DNA from: 0-14-0-80-60-11 sp049322355
GTDB lineage: Bacteria; Desulfobacterota; Desulfobaccia; Desulfobaccales; 0-14-0-80-60-11
DNA: 64,000 nucleotides
Assembly (NCBI GenBank): GCA_049322355.1
Contig: JBMORG010000014.1
Span: 13,638-77,637, forward strand
Reading direction: 5' to 3'
Positions 1 through 8,970 of this stretch are shown in pieces; positions within the stretch are counted from its first letter, which is position 1; each line of letters starts with the position of its first letter. The position numbers and the translations under genes were made by a program. The notes under the pieces were generated by a model, which was not told the DNA's origin, ran no database searches, and saw only the letters and a program-made list of their open reading frames with translations.

Positions 1-314
1 TTTTCAAAATACGAGGTGTGATCCCGGGTGGTGAAGGCATTGATTTCACCTCCTTTGGACTGGAGGATGCGGGAGAATTCCTCGGGCCCCAAGGTTTCAG
101 TGCCCCGGAACATCAGGTGCTCGAAGAGGTGGGAAATGCCGGTAATGCCTGGAAGCTCGTGGCGGGACCCCACTTTGTAATGAATCTGCAAAGAGACGAT
201 GGGCAGACGATGATCGGGAAGCACGAACAGGGTGAGGCCATTGGCCAGATCAAAGCGCTCCATATCGATTTCGGGCTGCCAGGCCGCGGGGTCAAACTTC
301 CGGTGAAAAGACAT
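1..314 (-). CDS. M16 family zinc protease, N-terminal part (cut by window start)
   Basis: This is the first ~104 codons of a pitrilysin/insulinase-type (M16) metallopeptidase; the rest lies outside the window. The reading shows the inverted zinc motif HxxEH (HLFEH, about residues 64-68), preceded by a VGSRHE segment and followed by a GGEINAFTT segment, both typical of the M16 N-terminal domain. The start at 314 is supported by an AGGAGG ribosome site just upstream. Members of this family degrade short peptides, often in the periplasm as paired subunits. No signal peptide is obvious at this start. The family assignment is firm; the substrate cannot be judged from a fragment. Confidence 0.9.
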   Translation of the reverse strand, partial: MSFHRKFDPAAWQPEIDMERFDLANGLTLFVLPDHRLPIVSLQIHYKVGSRHELPGITGISHLFEHLMFRGTETLGPEEFSRILQSKGGEINAFTTRDHTSYFE

Positions 315-460
315 CGGTAATCCTCCTGGTAGATGTCAATGCCTATCAGGGGCGTTAATATATTATCTGAATGTCGGACAAAAAGGGGAAAAAAGCGGGA
401 AATCGTGTGATTCTAATTCATTATCTCTCTCCCGCTGGGTTTTTTCCCATTTCGGCTTGG

Positions 461-1429
461 TTATCTCATCGGCGGATACCCGCTCCATTTGCGGAGCAAA
501 GCTTCATCAGTTTCCACTTTTAGCGGGATCTTTTCTACAATCGGGATGGATTTGGGATGTTCTCCCGCCAGGACCCGCCGGGCCAGGTCCCCGATATTTT
601 CCCCCAGGCGCCAGTAATCCACGGCCACCCAGAGCGCGGCGCCTTGGTGGGTTCCTTCTGGATAACTGCTCACCACCCGCACCTTCATCTGTCGGCCCAG
701 TTCCAACACCAGGGAGGCGTAACGCGCCGCGCTGGCCGTTGGCGGCAGGTAGAGAACCCGGGATCCCTGCCTTATAAGCCGCTGCAAACCGGGGCCATCG
801 GTGGCGGCCGCAGTGCTGGTTTCCATCAAAGGCTGCACCTCAAAGCGCGGCGCAATTTTGAAGAAGCGTTGGGCCAAGTCCGCAGCCACCCCGTCCGTGG
901 GGTCGTAAAGCAGTCCCCAAGGGCCTGGCCCCAGGAGGCTGGCGCCATGTTGCAGCGCCGGGCTCAGCGGCGCCGGAGTGGCAATACCGGTAATATTCTC
1001 CTGGTGAATGTGGGGTTGGGCCGGGTCATAAGCGGCCCCGGTAAAATAAGGATTAGCCACCAGGCCGAAAACTACCGGGGTCTTTTTGACCATTGGTGCC
1101 GCCATTATCAAGGCCGGGGTGCCCAGGGTCACCAGGAGCCGAGGCTCACGCTGCCGTAATTGGCGCAAGGTTTCCCGGCCTTCAGGTCCGAATTCCGGGA
1201 CGCAGACCACTTTTACAGGAGTCGCTCCCAACCTGGCCTGCAAGCCGGCCACCGCCTGACGCATCCTGGGGGAGTCCGGAGAGCAGAAGATGATGACGGG
1301 ACCGGGGGCGCGGCCGCAAGCGGTTTGAACTAAGACCGCACCCAGGAGCAGGACGGCGGCAATAAGCGTTTTTAGCTTTTCATTTGTCGTTTTTTGTTTA
1401 AGGCCTTTATTGCGGCAAGCATCATCCAT
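461..1429 (-). CDS. ABC transporter substrate-binding lipoprotein (PF04392-like)
   Basis: A 322-residue exported protein with a hydrophobic stretch at about residues 21-36 ending in QTACG, a weak lipobox, so it is probably a lipoprotein. The body (TLGTPALIMA, PVVFGLVANP, ITGIATP, LLYDPT, VAVDYWRLG) matches the two-lobed ABC_sub_bind family found beside amino-acid-like ABC transporters. No permease or ATPase gene lies next to it, so it is an orphan here. The first ~20 codons are A-rich with seven-base periodicity and resemble the spacer repeats of this genome; there is no clear ribosome site, so the start is uncertain. The ligand is unknown. Confidence 0.8.
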   Translation of the reverse strand: MDDACRNKGLKQKTTNEKLKTLIAAVLLLGAVLVQTACGRAPGPVIIFCSPDSPRMRQAVAGLQARLGATPVKVVCVPEFGPEGRETLRQLRQREPRLLVTLGTPALIMAAPMVKKTPVVFGLVANPYFTGAAYDPAQPHIHQENITGIATPAPLSPALQHGASLLGPGPWGLLYDPTDGVAADLAQRFFKIAPRFEVQPLMETSTAAATDGPGLQRLIRQGSRVLYLPPTASAARYASLVLELGRQMKVRVVSSYPEGTHQGAALWVAVDYWRLGENIGDLARRVLAGEHPKSIPIVEKIPLKVETDEALLRKWSGYPPMR

Positions 1430-1530
1430 GAGGAAGATAATCAGTTTCTAAGCTAACCGACCTAGCCGGTTATGACTGAATCCGCCTGTTCATATTTTTG
1501 CGTAACCACAATGATAGTCTTCTCCAACTA

Positions 1531-1553
1531 ACGAAAAACGAAAAACGAAAAAC
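1531..1553. repeat. Heptanucleotide tandem tract (ACGAAAA)n
   Basis: Three full copies of the seven-base unit ACGAAAA in the spacer between lepB and the ABC lipoprotein gene. It is one of many seven-base-period spacer tracts in this window. Confidence 0.85.
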
Positions 1554-1554
1554 C

Positions 1555-2295
1555 TTAATGGATGATCTTGCCGATACGGTTCCAGCGGACCTGGAATTCA
1601 TTGCTATCCCAGGAAAAATTATAAATGAGACCTTTGAGGCCGCCGGCAAAGGCCTGCAAAAAAGGCTCACCAGGAGGTCCCTGCCAGGAAAAGTAAATGA
1701 TGAAGGCCTTGCCCCGGAGGTTATCCATAGGCACGAAACCCCAGAAGCGGCTGTCATAGCTGTGGTCCCGGTTGTCCCCCAGACAAAAATAAGAGTTGGC
1801 CGGCACTTCCACCGGGCCCAGATTATCCCGGGCGGAGTCGGTGCGGTCTTGCGGCGCCGGGATAACCAAGGGATCGTTGTAAACCGCTTGGGGGGTCTCA
1901 TACAACTTGCCGTTTATATAGAGCTTTTTGTCAATGATCTGGATGCGGTCGCCGGGCAGGCCAATAACCCGTTTGATGTAGTCCTTGCTGGGGTCCTGGG
2001 GAAAGATGAAGACCACTATGTCTCCGCGCTGGGGGTTGCCTATGGGAATCCAGACCTTGTTGGTGAACGGGTTGCGGATGCCATAGCTGAACTTGTTCAC
2101 CAGGAGATAATCACCGATGAGTAGGGTCGGCTGCATGGACCCGGAAGGGATGGAAAAGGCCTGGACAAGAAAAGCCCTGAGCACTAAGGCCAGGATGACG
2201 GCGATAACCAGGGACTCCCCGTATTCTCGCCAGAAGGGCTTTTTGGGTTGCGAACTTGGCAAAGGCCCCAAGTCTTTATATTTCATGGATAGCAT
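1555..2295 (-). CDS. lepB: Signal peptidase I
   Basis: Membrane serine protease that removes signal peptides from Sec- and Tat-exported proteins on the outer face of the inner membrane. An N-terminal transmembrane helix (VIAVILALVLRAFLVQAF) runs into the catalytic SGSMQPTL box carrying the nucleophile Ser. The general base Lys lies in YIKRVIGLPGD, and the C-terminal signature GDNRDHSYDSR is intact. Length (~246 residues) is normal. Several in-frame starts exist (TTG at 2310, ATG at 2295 and 2286) and none has a strong ribosome site, so the exact start is uncertain. It is expected to process the exported proteins in this window such as the PEP-CTERM protein. Confidence 0.95.
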   Translation of the reverse strand: MLSMKYKDLGPLPSSQPKKPFWREYGESLVIAVILALVLRAFLVQAFSIPSGSMQPTLLIGDYLLVNKFSYGIRNPFTNKVWIPIGNPQRGDIVVFIFPQDPSKDYIKRVIGLPGDRIQIIDKKLYINGKLYETPQAVYNDPLVIPAPQDRTDSARDNLGPVEVPANSYFCLGDNRDHSYDSRFWGFVPMDNLRGKAFIIYFSWQGPPGEPFLQAFAGGLKGLIYNFSWDSNEFQVRWNRIGKIIH

Positions 2296-2347
2296 AATAG
2301 GGTTTTTCAAGAACGCCGGGACGGCGCCGCATTTTTAAGAAGTATCT

Positions 2348-2509
2348 TTAATCAACCGGGCTAAATTGGTCTTGGGCGGCCCCGCAAATGGGGCAGACCC
2401 ATTCCGGCGGCAATTTATCAAACGGGGTGTTGGCGGGGACGTGGTTATCCGGATCTCCCTGGGCAGGATCATATATGTAGCCGCATACTTGACACTGATA
2501 TTGCTTCAT
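2348..2509 (-). CDS. Rubredoxin
   Basis: A 53-residue gene. It has the two rubredoxin knuckles, CQVCGY (Cys6, Cys9) and CPICGA (Cys39, Cys42), with the conserved YIYDPAQGDP and P-P-EW-V-CP stretches between them. The four cysteines bind one Fe and carry single electrons, commonly in anaerobes for oxygen or superoxide reduction. Start ATG at 2509 has an AGGAG ribosome site. No rubrerythrin or oxidoreductase partner is adjacent, so its redox partner is unknown. Confidence 0.97.
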   Translation of the reverse strand: MKQYQCQVCGYIYDPAQGDPDNHVPANTPFDKLPPEWVCPICGAAQDQFSPVD

Positions 2510-2937
2510 GACCTACTCCTTTTCGCTTGCGATCATCAGAAATTTTATCCATAAATTATTTATCTTACTTGCTTATAAGTCAATGATATTCTCAAGCGTA
2601 ACTTGCGGAGTGAACCTTTTCCCTCCCAAAATCCGTTTATAGCAGTTGCCAAAAAAGTTTTTTCCTATTCGAGAGCCTCAGGAGCCACCTATGGTTGTTA
2701 TTCTGAGGGTGTTAAGCGACCGAATAATCTCGAAAAAGCGAGATTATTCGCTGCGCTCAGAATGACAAATCTAACCGGGTAACCAGCAACAACTTTCGGC
2801 AAACGCTAAAAGATGGCTTTTGAGGGAGAGGGAGGAGACTGGCCCTCATCAGGGAAAATCTGGCAGGACCTGATCCCCTGGCAGGCAAATTTTTCCAATC
2901 GATTCCGGCTTGCCCCGGCGCTGCCCGTTAAGGCGGG
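2510..2937. other. Spacer upstream of rubredoxin with a palindromic repeat
   Basis: A 428-base gap between rubredoxin and the HAD phosphatase. It holds one copy of the GTCATTCTGAG palindrome family (2697-2767) and AT-rich sequence just upstream of the rubredoxin start, where its promoter must lie. I see no coding signal. Confidence 0.6.
2697..2767. repeat. Dispersed palindromic repeat, family A (CATTCTGAG type)
   Basis: Outer arms TTATTCTGAG and CTCAGAATGACA flank an inner inverted repeat GAATAATCTCG / CGAGATTATTC. Related elements lie at 22245-22314, 50504-50576 and 61216-61286. Confidence 0.85.
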
Positions 2938-3552
2938 TCAGAGGGCCTTGATCAGGTCCGGGCCGGCCTCAAAGGAATCCAGATAATAAGCGGCGCGCAG
3001 GTTAGGGTTGCGGTAGGCCACGAAGGGGACTCCGGCATTGGCGGCAAAGAGCTCATCCACCCGGGAGTCGCCGATGAAAATGGCTTGCCGGGGTTCAAGG
3101 CCAAAGTGCTCCAGAATGCGGACAAAGGCTTCCGGGTGGGGCTTGGGACGACTGACATCCTGAGCGCTCACCACCAGGTCGAAGTCGCTCGCCAGCCGGT
3201 GATAATTAAGGACTGCCCGAGTGGTGGTGGTACGGTTAGTGGCCAGGGCGGTGTAGCGCCGGGGGCGCAAGAACTGCAGAAACTCCCTCAAATAAGGCTC
3301 TTCCACCATCATGGCGATAAACGGGCTGTAGTCGAAATTCCGGGCAAAGTCAAAAACCGCCTCCAGGTGAGGATAGCCTTGGAAAATGTGCTCCAAGGAT
3401 TCCCACACGGTGTGGCTGTGTATAAAGTCCACGGCTTCAGGGCTCAAAGGTGGACGGCCGAAGTGGGCGAGAATGGCGTTATAAAAAGCGATGTTGGCCG
3501 GTCGCGAATCGAACAAGACCCCATCGCAATCAAAGGCTACCAGTTTGACCAA
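2938..3552 (-). CDS. HAD-superfamily hydrolase, phosphoglycolate phosphatase-like
   Basis: A 204-residue haloacid-dehalogenase-fold phosphatase. Motif I is FDCDGVLFDS (two catalytic Asp), motif II is ATNRT, motif III uses the Lys of RPKPHP, and motif IV is GDSRVDE. The helical cap between motifs I and II fits subfamily I phosphatases such as phosphoglycolate or pyrophosphate phosphatases. The substrate cannot be told from sequence. The best start is a TTG at 3552 with GGGAG about ten bases upstream. It stands alone between non-related neighbours. Confidence 0.85.
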   Translation of the reverse strand: MVKLVAFDCDGVLFDSRPANIAFYNAILAHFGRPPLSPEAVDFIHSHTVWESLEHIFQGYPHLEAVFDFARNFDYSPFIAMMVEEPYLREFLQFLRPRRYTALATNRTTTTRAVLNYHRLASDFDLVVSAQDVSRPKPHPEAFVRILEHFGLEPRQAIFIGDSRVDELFAANAGVPFVAYRNPNLRAAYYLDSFEAGPDLIKAL

Positions 3553-3808
3553 TTTGTCGCTCTCCCGGGGGCGCGCCGGCGGGTATTCACCACTTTTGGC
3601 TTGTGGCCAGAAACCGGAACCCCGTATTTTATCTGAAATTTTTATGTTATCAGATTTCCATCAACTTAAAAGAACAAAAATCCCGGGGGCCGGAGGCGGC
3701 TCCTTCAATCCAGGGAGTATGCCCGCGCTAAACCAGCGCGAGGAACCAGCCGCGTATGGATGGTTTTACCCTTGATTTTCCGGTCCAGTTTTCCCAAAAT
3801 CATAACTT

Positions 3809-4921
3809 ATGACCCTTATGAATGATGCCGTGCAACTCCCCGTGGCTGCCGTCCGGGAGCGTTTAACCTCCCATGAGATTGACGCCCTGCTCGTTTCCGG
3901 TCCAGAGAATCGCCGTTATCTCAGTGGCTTTACTGCAGATGACCCCGCCTGGGGCATGCTCCTGATTACGGCCCAGGCGGCCGAACTCATTACCGATTTC
4001 CGCTATCAAACCTGGGCCCAGGAGGAAGTCAGAGACTTTGAGGTGGTTATCTATAAAGCCGACCTGGCGGAAACCCTGGCCGAGCACCTCAAGAACCTCA
4101 AAGTGCGCCGATTAGGTTTTGAAGCGGCGCATTTCACGTACTGGCAATATCAGCATCTGACTAAAAAAGTGGCCGATGCAGGTCTCGCGCTTACCTGGCA
4201 ACCCCTGGAAGGACTGGTGGAGGGCTTGCGGCAACGAAAGACCGAGGCAGAACTGGCCATCATGCGACGGGCCTTGGCTTTGACCGAAACCGTGATGCGC
4301 CAGGTGGCCGAGCAGTTGACGCCGGGCCTCACTGAGCGCCAGGTGGCCTGGGAGATAGAAAAGCGACTCCGGGAAGGCGGGGCCGAAGCACTGGCCTTTT
4401 CCCCCATCGTGGCTGCAGGTCCTAACAGCGCCCGCCCCCATCACTATCCCGGGGACTATGTTCTCAAGGCCGGGGAACCCATCATCATTGACATGGGAGC
4501 CAGGATAGACGGCTATTGCGCCGACATGACCCGCACTTTCATATTGGGGCCGGCCGACGAGCACTTTCGGAAGATTTACACCCTGGTTCGCCAGGCCCAG
4601 ACCAAAGCGGAGGCGGAACTCAAGGCCGGCATGGACAGTCTGGCGGGGGATGCTCTGGCCCGGGAGGTGATTGCCGCGGCCGGCTATGGTGAGGCCTTCG
4701 GCCATTCCTTGGGGCATGGGGTGGGGCTGGCAGTGCACGAATCTCCCAGCTTGAGTCCCTCCGAGGCCAGGAGATGCGAGTTGCCGGCCGGATGTGTGGT
4801 CACGGTGGAGCCGGGTATCTACCTTACCGGCTGGGGGGGTGTCCGCCTGGAAGACATGGTGCGCCTCACTCCCGATGGGGCCGAAGTGATGAATACGCCC
4901 GGATACTTTTATGAGTGGTAG
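3809..4921 (+). CDS. M24 family aminopeptidase (Xaa-Pro dipeptidase/aminopeptidase)
   Basis: A 370-residue pita-bread metallopeptidase that cleaves N-terminal residues ahead of proline. An N-terminal creatinase-like domain (residues ~1-135) is followed by the M24 catalytic domain. All five metal ligands are visible: Asp in IIIDMGA, Asp in CADMTRT, His in GHSLGHGVGL, Glu in TVEPGIY and Glu in VRLEDMV. Length is normal for short bacterial PepP/PepQ-like enzymes. It is monocistronic. The cytoplasmic role is probably turnover of proline-containing peptides. Confidence 0.92.
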   Translation: MTLMNDAVQLPVAAVRERLTSHEIDALLVSGPENRRYLSGFTADDPAWGMLLITAQAAELITDFRYQTWAQEEVRDFEVVIYKADLAETLAEHLKNLKVRRLGFEAAHFTYWQYQHLTKKVADAGLALTWQPLEGLVEGLRQRKTEAELAIMRRALALTETVMRQVAEQLTPGLTERQVAWEIEKRLREGGAEALAFSPIVAAGPNSARPHHYPGDYVLKAGEPIIIDMGARIDGYCADMTRTFILGPADEHFRKIYTLVRQAQTKAEAELKAGMDSLAGDALAREVIAAAGYGEAFGHSLGHGVGLAVHESPSLSPSEARRCELPAGCVVTVEPGIYLTGWGGVRLEDMVRLTPDGAEVMNTPGYFYEW

Positions 4922-5097
4922 GTGTTTGAGGACTGAGTGAAATGGGAAAAGGCGGAAAGGGACCAGCCTGAGGGGATCTTAAAACACTGCGTTTTCCGGC
5001 AATGTTCATGGTCAAATTGACCCAAAAGGTTTCATTAAACCGGGGCCGCGCTTTTTCCTGTTCCCCTCTTCGCCTTTTCCCCTTTGACCCTCATTAA

Positions 5098-5646
5098 TTA
5101 TTTCCGGTCTCGGGCCTGAACGTCACAGACCATGACCACCAGGTCGCTGCTCTGACCGGCCGGGTCCTTGACCAGGTCTTCGAAAACGGCCTTTACGGAA
5201 AACCCCGCCTTCTTGAACGCAGAAAATGCTCCCGTCGCCTGGAGGTGAATCTCGGCCACCAGCTTTTCCAGGCCGAATTCCCCGGCGAGCTCGACTATTT
5301 CATTAATCAGCAGAGTGCCCAAGCCCCGGTTCTGGTAGTCTTTGGCCACCACCACCCGCACGTTGCCCAGATGGCGCTTCCAGCCCAACTTGCGCATATG
5401 CAGGGTGATGTCGCCCACGATCCGGTCCTGGGCCACTGCCAACAGGGGAAAAACCCGGTTATAGTCGATGTGGTTTACCCATCGATCGATCACGGCCGGA
5501 TCCCTTACGTCATTTCGCAGGAAGCTCAACTCTTTGGAATCGAGGCCCCCGAAGAATTCCAGCAGTTTTTCACGGTCTTCCTTTACCATGGGCCGCAGTA
5601 TTACCCGGCTGCCGTCTTTCAGCACTCCCTCTTTGTAATACGCCAT
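5098..5646 (-). CDS. GNAT-family N-acetyltransferase
   Basis: A 182-residue acetyl-CoA-dependent transferase. The acetyl-CoA loop is at YQNRGLGTLL (Q/RxxGxG motif) after the beta-strand VRVVVAKD. The C-terminal half (KAGFSVKAVFEDLVKD) fits the fold, and the N-terminus begins with DGSRVILRPMVKED, typical of RimI/RimJ-like or protein-acetylating GNATs. The substrate is unknown. The ATG at 5646 follows a spacer with seven-base-period repeats. No operon partner is evident. Confidence 0.85.
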   Translation of the reverse strand: MAYYKEGVLKDGSRVILRPMVKEDREKLLEFFGGLDSKELSFLRNDVRDPAVIDRWVNHIDYNRVFPLLAVAQDRIVGDITLHMRKLGWKRHLGNVRVVVAKDYQNRGLGTLLINEIVELAGEFGLEKLVAEIHLQATGAFSAFKKAGFSVKAVFEDLVKDPAGQSSDLVVMVCDVQARDRK

Positions 5647-5666
5647 GATCTAGCCCCCCTGTGGAT

Positions 5667-5694
5667 GTGAGCAGTATGCAGTGAGCAGGCAGGC
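5667..5694. repeat. Heptanucleotide-period tract
   Basis: Four seven-base units of the form GTGAGCA/GTATGCA/GTGAGCA/GGCAGGC in the spacer upstream of the GNAT gene. Confidence 0.7.
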
Positions 5695-5745
5695 TTAATA
5701 ATTCCGTGATCCCTGTTCTTCTTCACTTACCTGCCCTGCTTTCCC

Positions 5746-5773
5746 GGAACCCAAAACCTAGAACCCAGAACCC
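5746..5773. repeat. Heptanucleotide-period tract (AGAACCC type)
   Basis: Four seven-base units GGAACCC, AAAACCT, AGAACCC, AGAACCC next to the 3' end of the phosphoesterase gene. The same motif recurs at 36075-36109 and, reversed, at 63739-63763. Confidence 0.8.
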
Positions 5774-5775
5774 CT

Positions 5776-6519
5776 TCAAGCCCCCCGGGCCAGGCGCTCA
5801 GCCAGAAAGGGCGGCAGCCCGGCGGCCAGAATACGGCGTTGCGCCCCGCTAATATCATAAGGGGCGGACTTGAAATGAATGGAAAACTCTTGATCGTCGA
5901 AGATGGCGTAGGCCGCTTCGGGGTTGCCGTCCCGGGGCTGCCCCACGCTGCCGGGATTTATGAGATAGTGTTCCTCCGGGGATAACTTAATCTTGGAGAA
6001 GGTAATCTGGCGTAATGCCACTTTTCCCCGAATATCCCTGTACCACAGGGCCCGGCGGTGGGTGTGGCCAAAGAAACACACTCTGGTAGGGGGGTGGCTG
6101 ACCAAGTGTTTCAGGACCCGTTTGCCCTGGAAATGATAAGCGATATAAGTGTCGGGATTCCCAGGGGTGCCGTGGCAGGCCAGAAATAAGCCCGGTTGCT
6201 CCCGCATCAGTGGCAAATCGCGCAGCAATTCTAAAAATTCCGGCCGAACTTGCTCCCGGCACCACATCAAGGCCTGATGGGCAATGATATTAAAATGTTG
6301 GGCTCGTTCCGGATCGAACAGGGCCAGGTCATGATTACCCGCCAGACTCCAGACATTACGGCTCAGCAGCAGCTCCAGGCACTCATTGGGGCTGGCATTG
6401 TAGCCCACCAGGTCGCCCAAGTTCAGAACGACTTCAACCCCTTCCTGGTCGATTTGGGCCAAGACGCTGGCCAGGGCTTCCAGGTTACTATGGATATCGG
6501 CAATGATGGCCAGGCGCAT
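5776..6519 (-). CDS. Metallophosphoesterase (YfcE/MJ0936-like)
   Basis: A 247-residue calcineurin-fold phosphoesterase. Successive metal motifs are DIHSN, GDLVGYN, GNHD, a CHGTP segment and GHTH, followed by NPGSVGQPRDG, a signature of the small cytosolic YfcE-like phosphodiesterases. The reaction is hydrolysis of a phosphomonoester or diester with two metal ions; the natural substrate is unknown. The start is ATG 6519. It is transcribed away from the RNase gene across a shared spacer carrying a seven-base-period tract. Confidence 0.9.
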   Translation of the reverse strand: MRLAIIADIHSNLEALASVLAQIDQEGVEVVLNLGDLVGYNASPNECLELLLSRNVWSLAGNHDLALFDPERAQHFNIIAHQALMWCREQVRPEFLELLRDLPLMREQPGLFLACHGTPGNPDTYIAYHFQGKRVLKHLVSHPPTRVCFFGHTHRRALWYRDIRGKVALRQITFSKIKLSPEEHYLINPGSVGQPRDGNPEAAYAIFDDQEFSIHFKSAPYDISGAQRRILAAGLPPFLAERLARGA

Positions 6520-6529
6520 ATGATTCAGA

Positions 6530-6558
6530 GTTTTCGGTTTTCGGTTTTCAGTTTTCGG
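6530..6558. repeat. Heptanucleotide tandem tract (GTTTTCG)n
   Basis: Four seven-base units GTTTTCG/GTTTTCG/GTTTTCA/GTTTTCG directly upstream of the phosphoesterase start. A degenerate mirror (GAAAACC-like) lies at about 6689-6718. Confidence 0.85.
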
Positions 6559-6758
6559 TAAGGTCCAAGCTTTGCCAAAAACTTCTACATTTACTTAATA
6601 GTCATTTTTGCCCAAGTCAAAAGATATTTAAACATTTTTTTGTTTCTACAGGTCTTTCCAAGCCTTGCCGCTAAAAGAGCAATTAATCGAAAACCGAGAC
6701 AGAAAACTGAAAACCGTCCTCATTGACTTTTTCAGGGATTTTGTTACTTTTTGCCCAC

Positions 6759-8744
6759 ATGGAACCCGGTGATATTGTCGAATTTTTCGAAGAAAAACGT
6801 ATTTTCTGCGCCGTTGTCCTGGACCTGAAAGGCGAACGGCTCCAGGTTCTGACTCAGACAAGCCGGGAAATGACCTTGGCTCCCAAGCGCATACTCCATG
6901 CCGGCCCTCGCCTGGCAATAGCCGCCTTGTCCCGCCAGGAACTATTGAACCGGCTGGAAGATATTGTTAAAACGCGGGAGGCCCTCAAAGCCGGCATAAA
7001 CCTGGAGGAATTGTGGGAACTTCTGGCTTCGGAAGGTCAGGCCGTATCTGTGACGGAAATGGCAGACTTATGGTTCGGCCGGACTGACCCTGACCGGGTA
7101 GCTGCTACCGACCGCTGCCTCAAGGAGGACCGCTTTCTATTCAAGCAGAAAGACGACCTGGTCATCCCCAATCCCCCGGAAGTGGTGGAGCTCCTGAAGG
7201 AGCAACATTTCCAAGAATTGGCACGCCGCCGGGAGCAGGAAGAGATCAGTTCCTGGCTGAAGGCTGTTTTGGAAGGCCAGGCGCCGCCGGCTGGGACCTG
7301 GAAAGACCGGATCCTGGACCTGTTGCGCCAGATGGCGGTGTGGGGGACCGAAGCCCCGGATTACGCCGAGGGTAAGACCTATTTGGAAAAAGCCCGGCTC
7401 AACCCGGCGGAAGCCCCTTTTCGCCTGCTGGTGCGGCTGGGGATCTTCCAGGAAGACGAAGACCTGGACCTTCACCGGCTGGAAATACCCCTGGAATTTT
7501 CTCCCCAGGCTCTAGACCTGGCCCGACAACTTGCTCAGACTTCGCCCCCTGATCTCTATGCGGCCCGGCGGCAGGACCTTACCCATCTCGATATCATCAC
7601 CATTGACGGGGAGCGCACCCGGGATTTCGATGATGCTTTGAGCCTGGAAGCAGTGGACGGTGGCTGGCGCCTGGGAATCCATATTGCCGACGTCTCGTCC
7701 CAGGTGTTGCCCAGAACTTCCCTGGATTTTGAGGCGCAGGCAAGGGGCACCTCCATCTATCTGCCGGAGCGCCGCCTGCCCATGCTGCCGGAGGAACTCT
7801 CGGAAGACACGGTCAGCCTGCTGGTCCACCGGGAGCGGCTGGCCCTGAGCTTTCTGGTGACCCTGGGTCCGGACGCGGAGCTCAAAGACTGGCTGATTGT
7901 CCCCAGCGTTATCAGAGTCCGAAGCCGTATGACCTACCACGAAGTGGACGGTCTCCTGGCCCAGGACCAGCAGCTCTCCTCCCTGGCCCATTTGACCCGC
8001 CGTCTCAAAGAACGCCGTTTGTCCCGGGGAGGTTATGAATTGAAATTGCCTGAAGTGTGGGTAACCTTCACACCCCAAGGCGACACTCAGGTAGTAGTGG
8101 AAGATCAGGAGACCACCAGCCGCCAGTTGGTGGCCGAAGCCATGGTGCTGGCCAATTCCCTGGCAGCCCAGTTCCTGAAAGAGCAAGGCATTGCCGCCCT
8201 TTACCGGGGCCAACCCGAACCCCGGGAGCCTATCAAACCTGGATCGGACAAAAGCCTCCTGGAACTCTGGCAGGACCGGCGCCGTTTAAGCCGGGTGGTA
8301 ATGGATCTTGCGCCCTCTCCGCACTGGGGACTGGGTCTCCCCTGCTACACTTTCGCTACCTCCCCCATTCGTCGATACCTGGATCTGGTGATCCACAGGC
8401 AGATCCTGGCGGTGGTGAGCGGACACCCTCCCATCTATTCGCCCGATGATTTGGAACAGATTCTTACCACCATCGAACCGGCCATGCGCCGGGCGGGGCA
8501 GTTGAAAACCCGCCGCCTCCGTTACTGGCTTCTGAAGCACCTGTCAACCCGGGTCGGCCAGAGGCTGGAAGCATTGGTGCTAGAAGGTCTGCCGCATCGC
8601 TACCGCCTCATGTTCCCCGATATCTTGCTGGAACTCTTCATGGCGGCCCCGGCCACCGCGAAACTCTCCCCTGGGGATACCGTCTTAGTTCGCCTGGATA
8701 GGGTCAACCCCCGGGAAGATCATATCAAGGTGTCTTTGGCTTAG
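6759..8744 (+). CDS. RNase II/R-family 3'-5' exoribonuclease
   Basis: A 661-residue RNB-domain enzyme that degrades RNA processively from the 3' end. The catalytic acidic cluster is in IDGERTRDFDDALSLE (four Asp), followed by IHIADVSSQV and RGTSIYLPERRLPML. The C-terminal RNB block ATSPIRRYLDLVIHRQ is present and a short S1-like tail ends the protein. The N-terminus (MEPGDIVEFFEEKRI) lacks the usual paired cold-shock domains, so it is closer to the short deltaproteobacterial/cyanobacterial RNase II type than to E. coli RNase R. ATG 6759 was chosen over an upstream in-frame ATG at 6723 because homology-like sequence begins there. Confidence 0.92.
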   Translation: MEPGDIVEFFEEKRIFCAVVLDLKGERLQVLTQTSREMTLAPKRILHAGPRLAIAALSRQELLNRLEDIVKTREALKAGINLEELWELLASEGQAVSVTEMADLWFGRTDPDRVAATDRCLKEDRFLFKQKDDLVIPNPPEVVELLKEQHFQELARRREQEEISSWLKAVLEGQAPPAGTWKDRILDLLRQMAVWGTEAPDYAEGKTYLEKARLNPAEAPFRLLVRLGIFQEDEDLDLHRLEIPLEFSPQALDLARQLAQTSPPDLYAARRQDLTHLDIITIDGERTRDFDDALSLEAVDGGWRLGIHIADVSSQVLPRTSLDFEAQARGTSIYLPERRLPMLPEELSEDTVSLLVHRERLALSFLVTLGPDAELKDWLIVPSVIRVRSRMTYHEVDGLLAQDQQLSSLAHLTRRLKERRLSRGGYELKLPEVWVTFTPQGDTQVVVEDQETTSRQLVAEAMVLANSLAAQFLKEQGIAALYRGQPEPREPIKPGSDKSLLELWQDRRRLSRVVMDLAPSPHWGLGLPCYTFATSPIRRYLDLVIHRQILAVVSGHPPIYSPDDLEQILTTIEPAMRRAGQLKTRRLRYWLLKHLSTRVGQRLEALVLEGLPHRYRLMFPDILLELFMAAPATAKLSPGDTVLVRLDRVNPREDHIKVSLA

Positions 8745-8866
8745 AGAGCAGTTGGCGATTAGCAATTAGATGAGAAACATCTATGGTTATCAAAACTTCT
8801 GGCTGTCAGCAATTACCGTGGTTAGAATCGTTGTTTTTTTCACTGAGGGCCTTACTTCTAAATTCC

Positions 8867-8900
8867 AAATCCCCCTGACGCCCCTTTTCCAAAGGGGGGG
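8867..8900. repeat. Dispersed C/G-rich repeat, family C
   Basis: An AAATCCCCCT stretch running into CCCCTTTTCCAAAGGGGGGG, a short palindrome. Related copies lie at 15800-15832, 38242-38334 and 41134-41227. Confidence 0.75.
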
Positions 8901-8910
8901 AACTCGAAAG

Positions 8911-8941
8911 CTAACTGCTAACTGCTAACTGCTAACTGCTA
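8911..8941. repeat. Heptanucleotide tandem tract (CTAACTG)n
   Basis: Four perfect copies of CTAACTG plus a partial fifth. This is the cleanest seven-base tandem tract in the window. It lies directly upstream of the spermidine-synthase-like gene. Confidence 0.95.
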
Positions 8942-8970
8942 TTTCTTGCCCCAGTCAGCGACCATCTGCT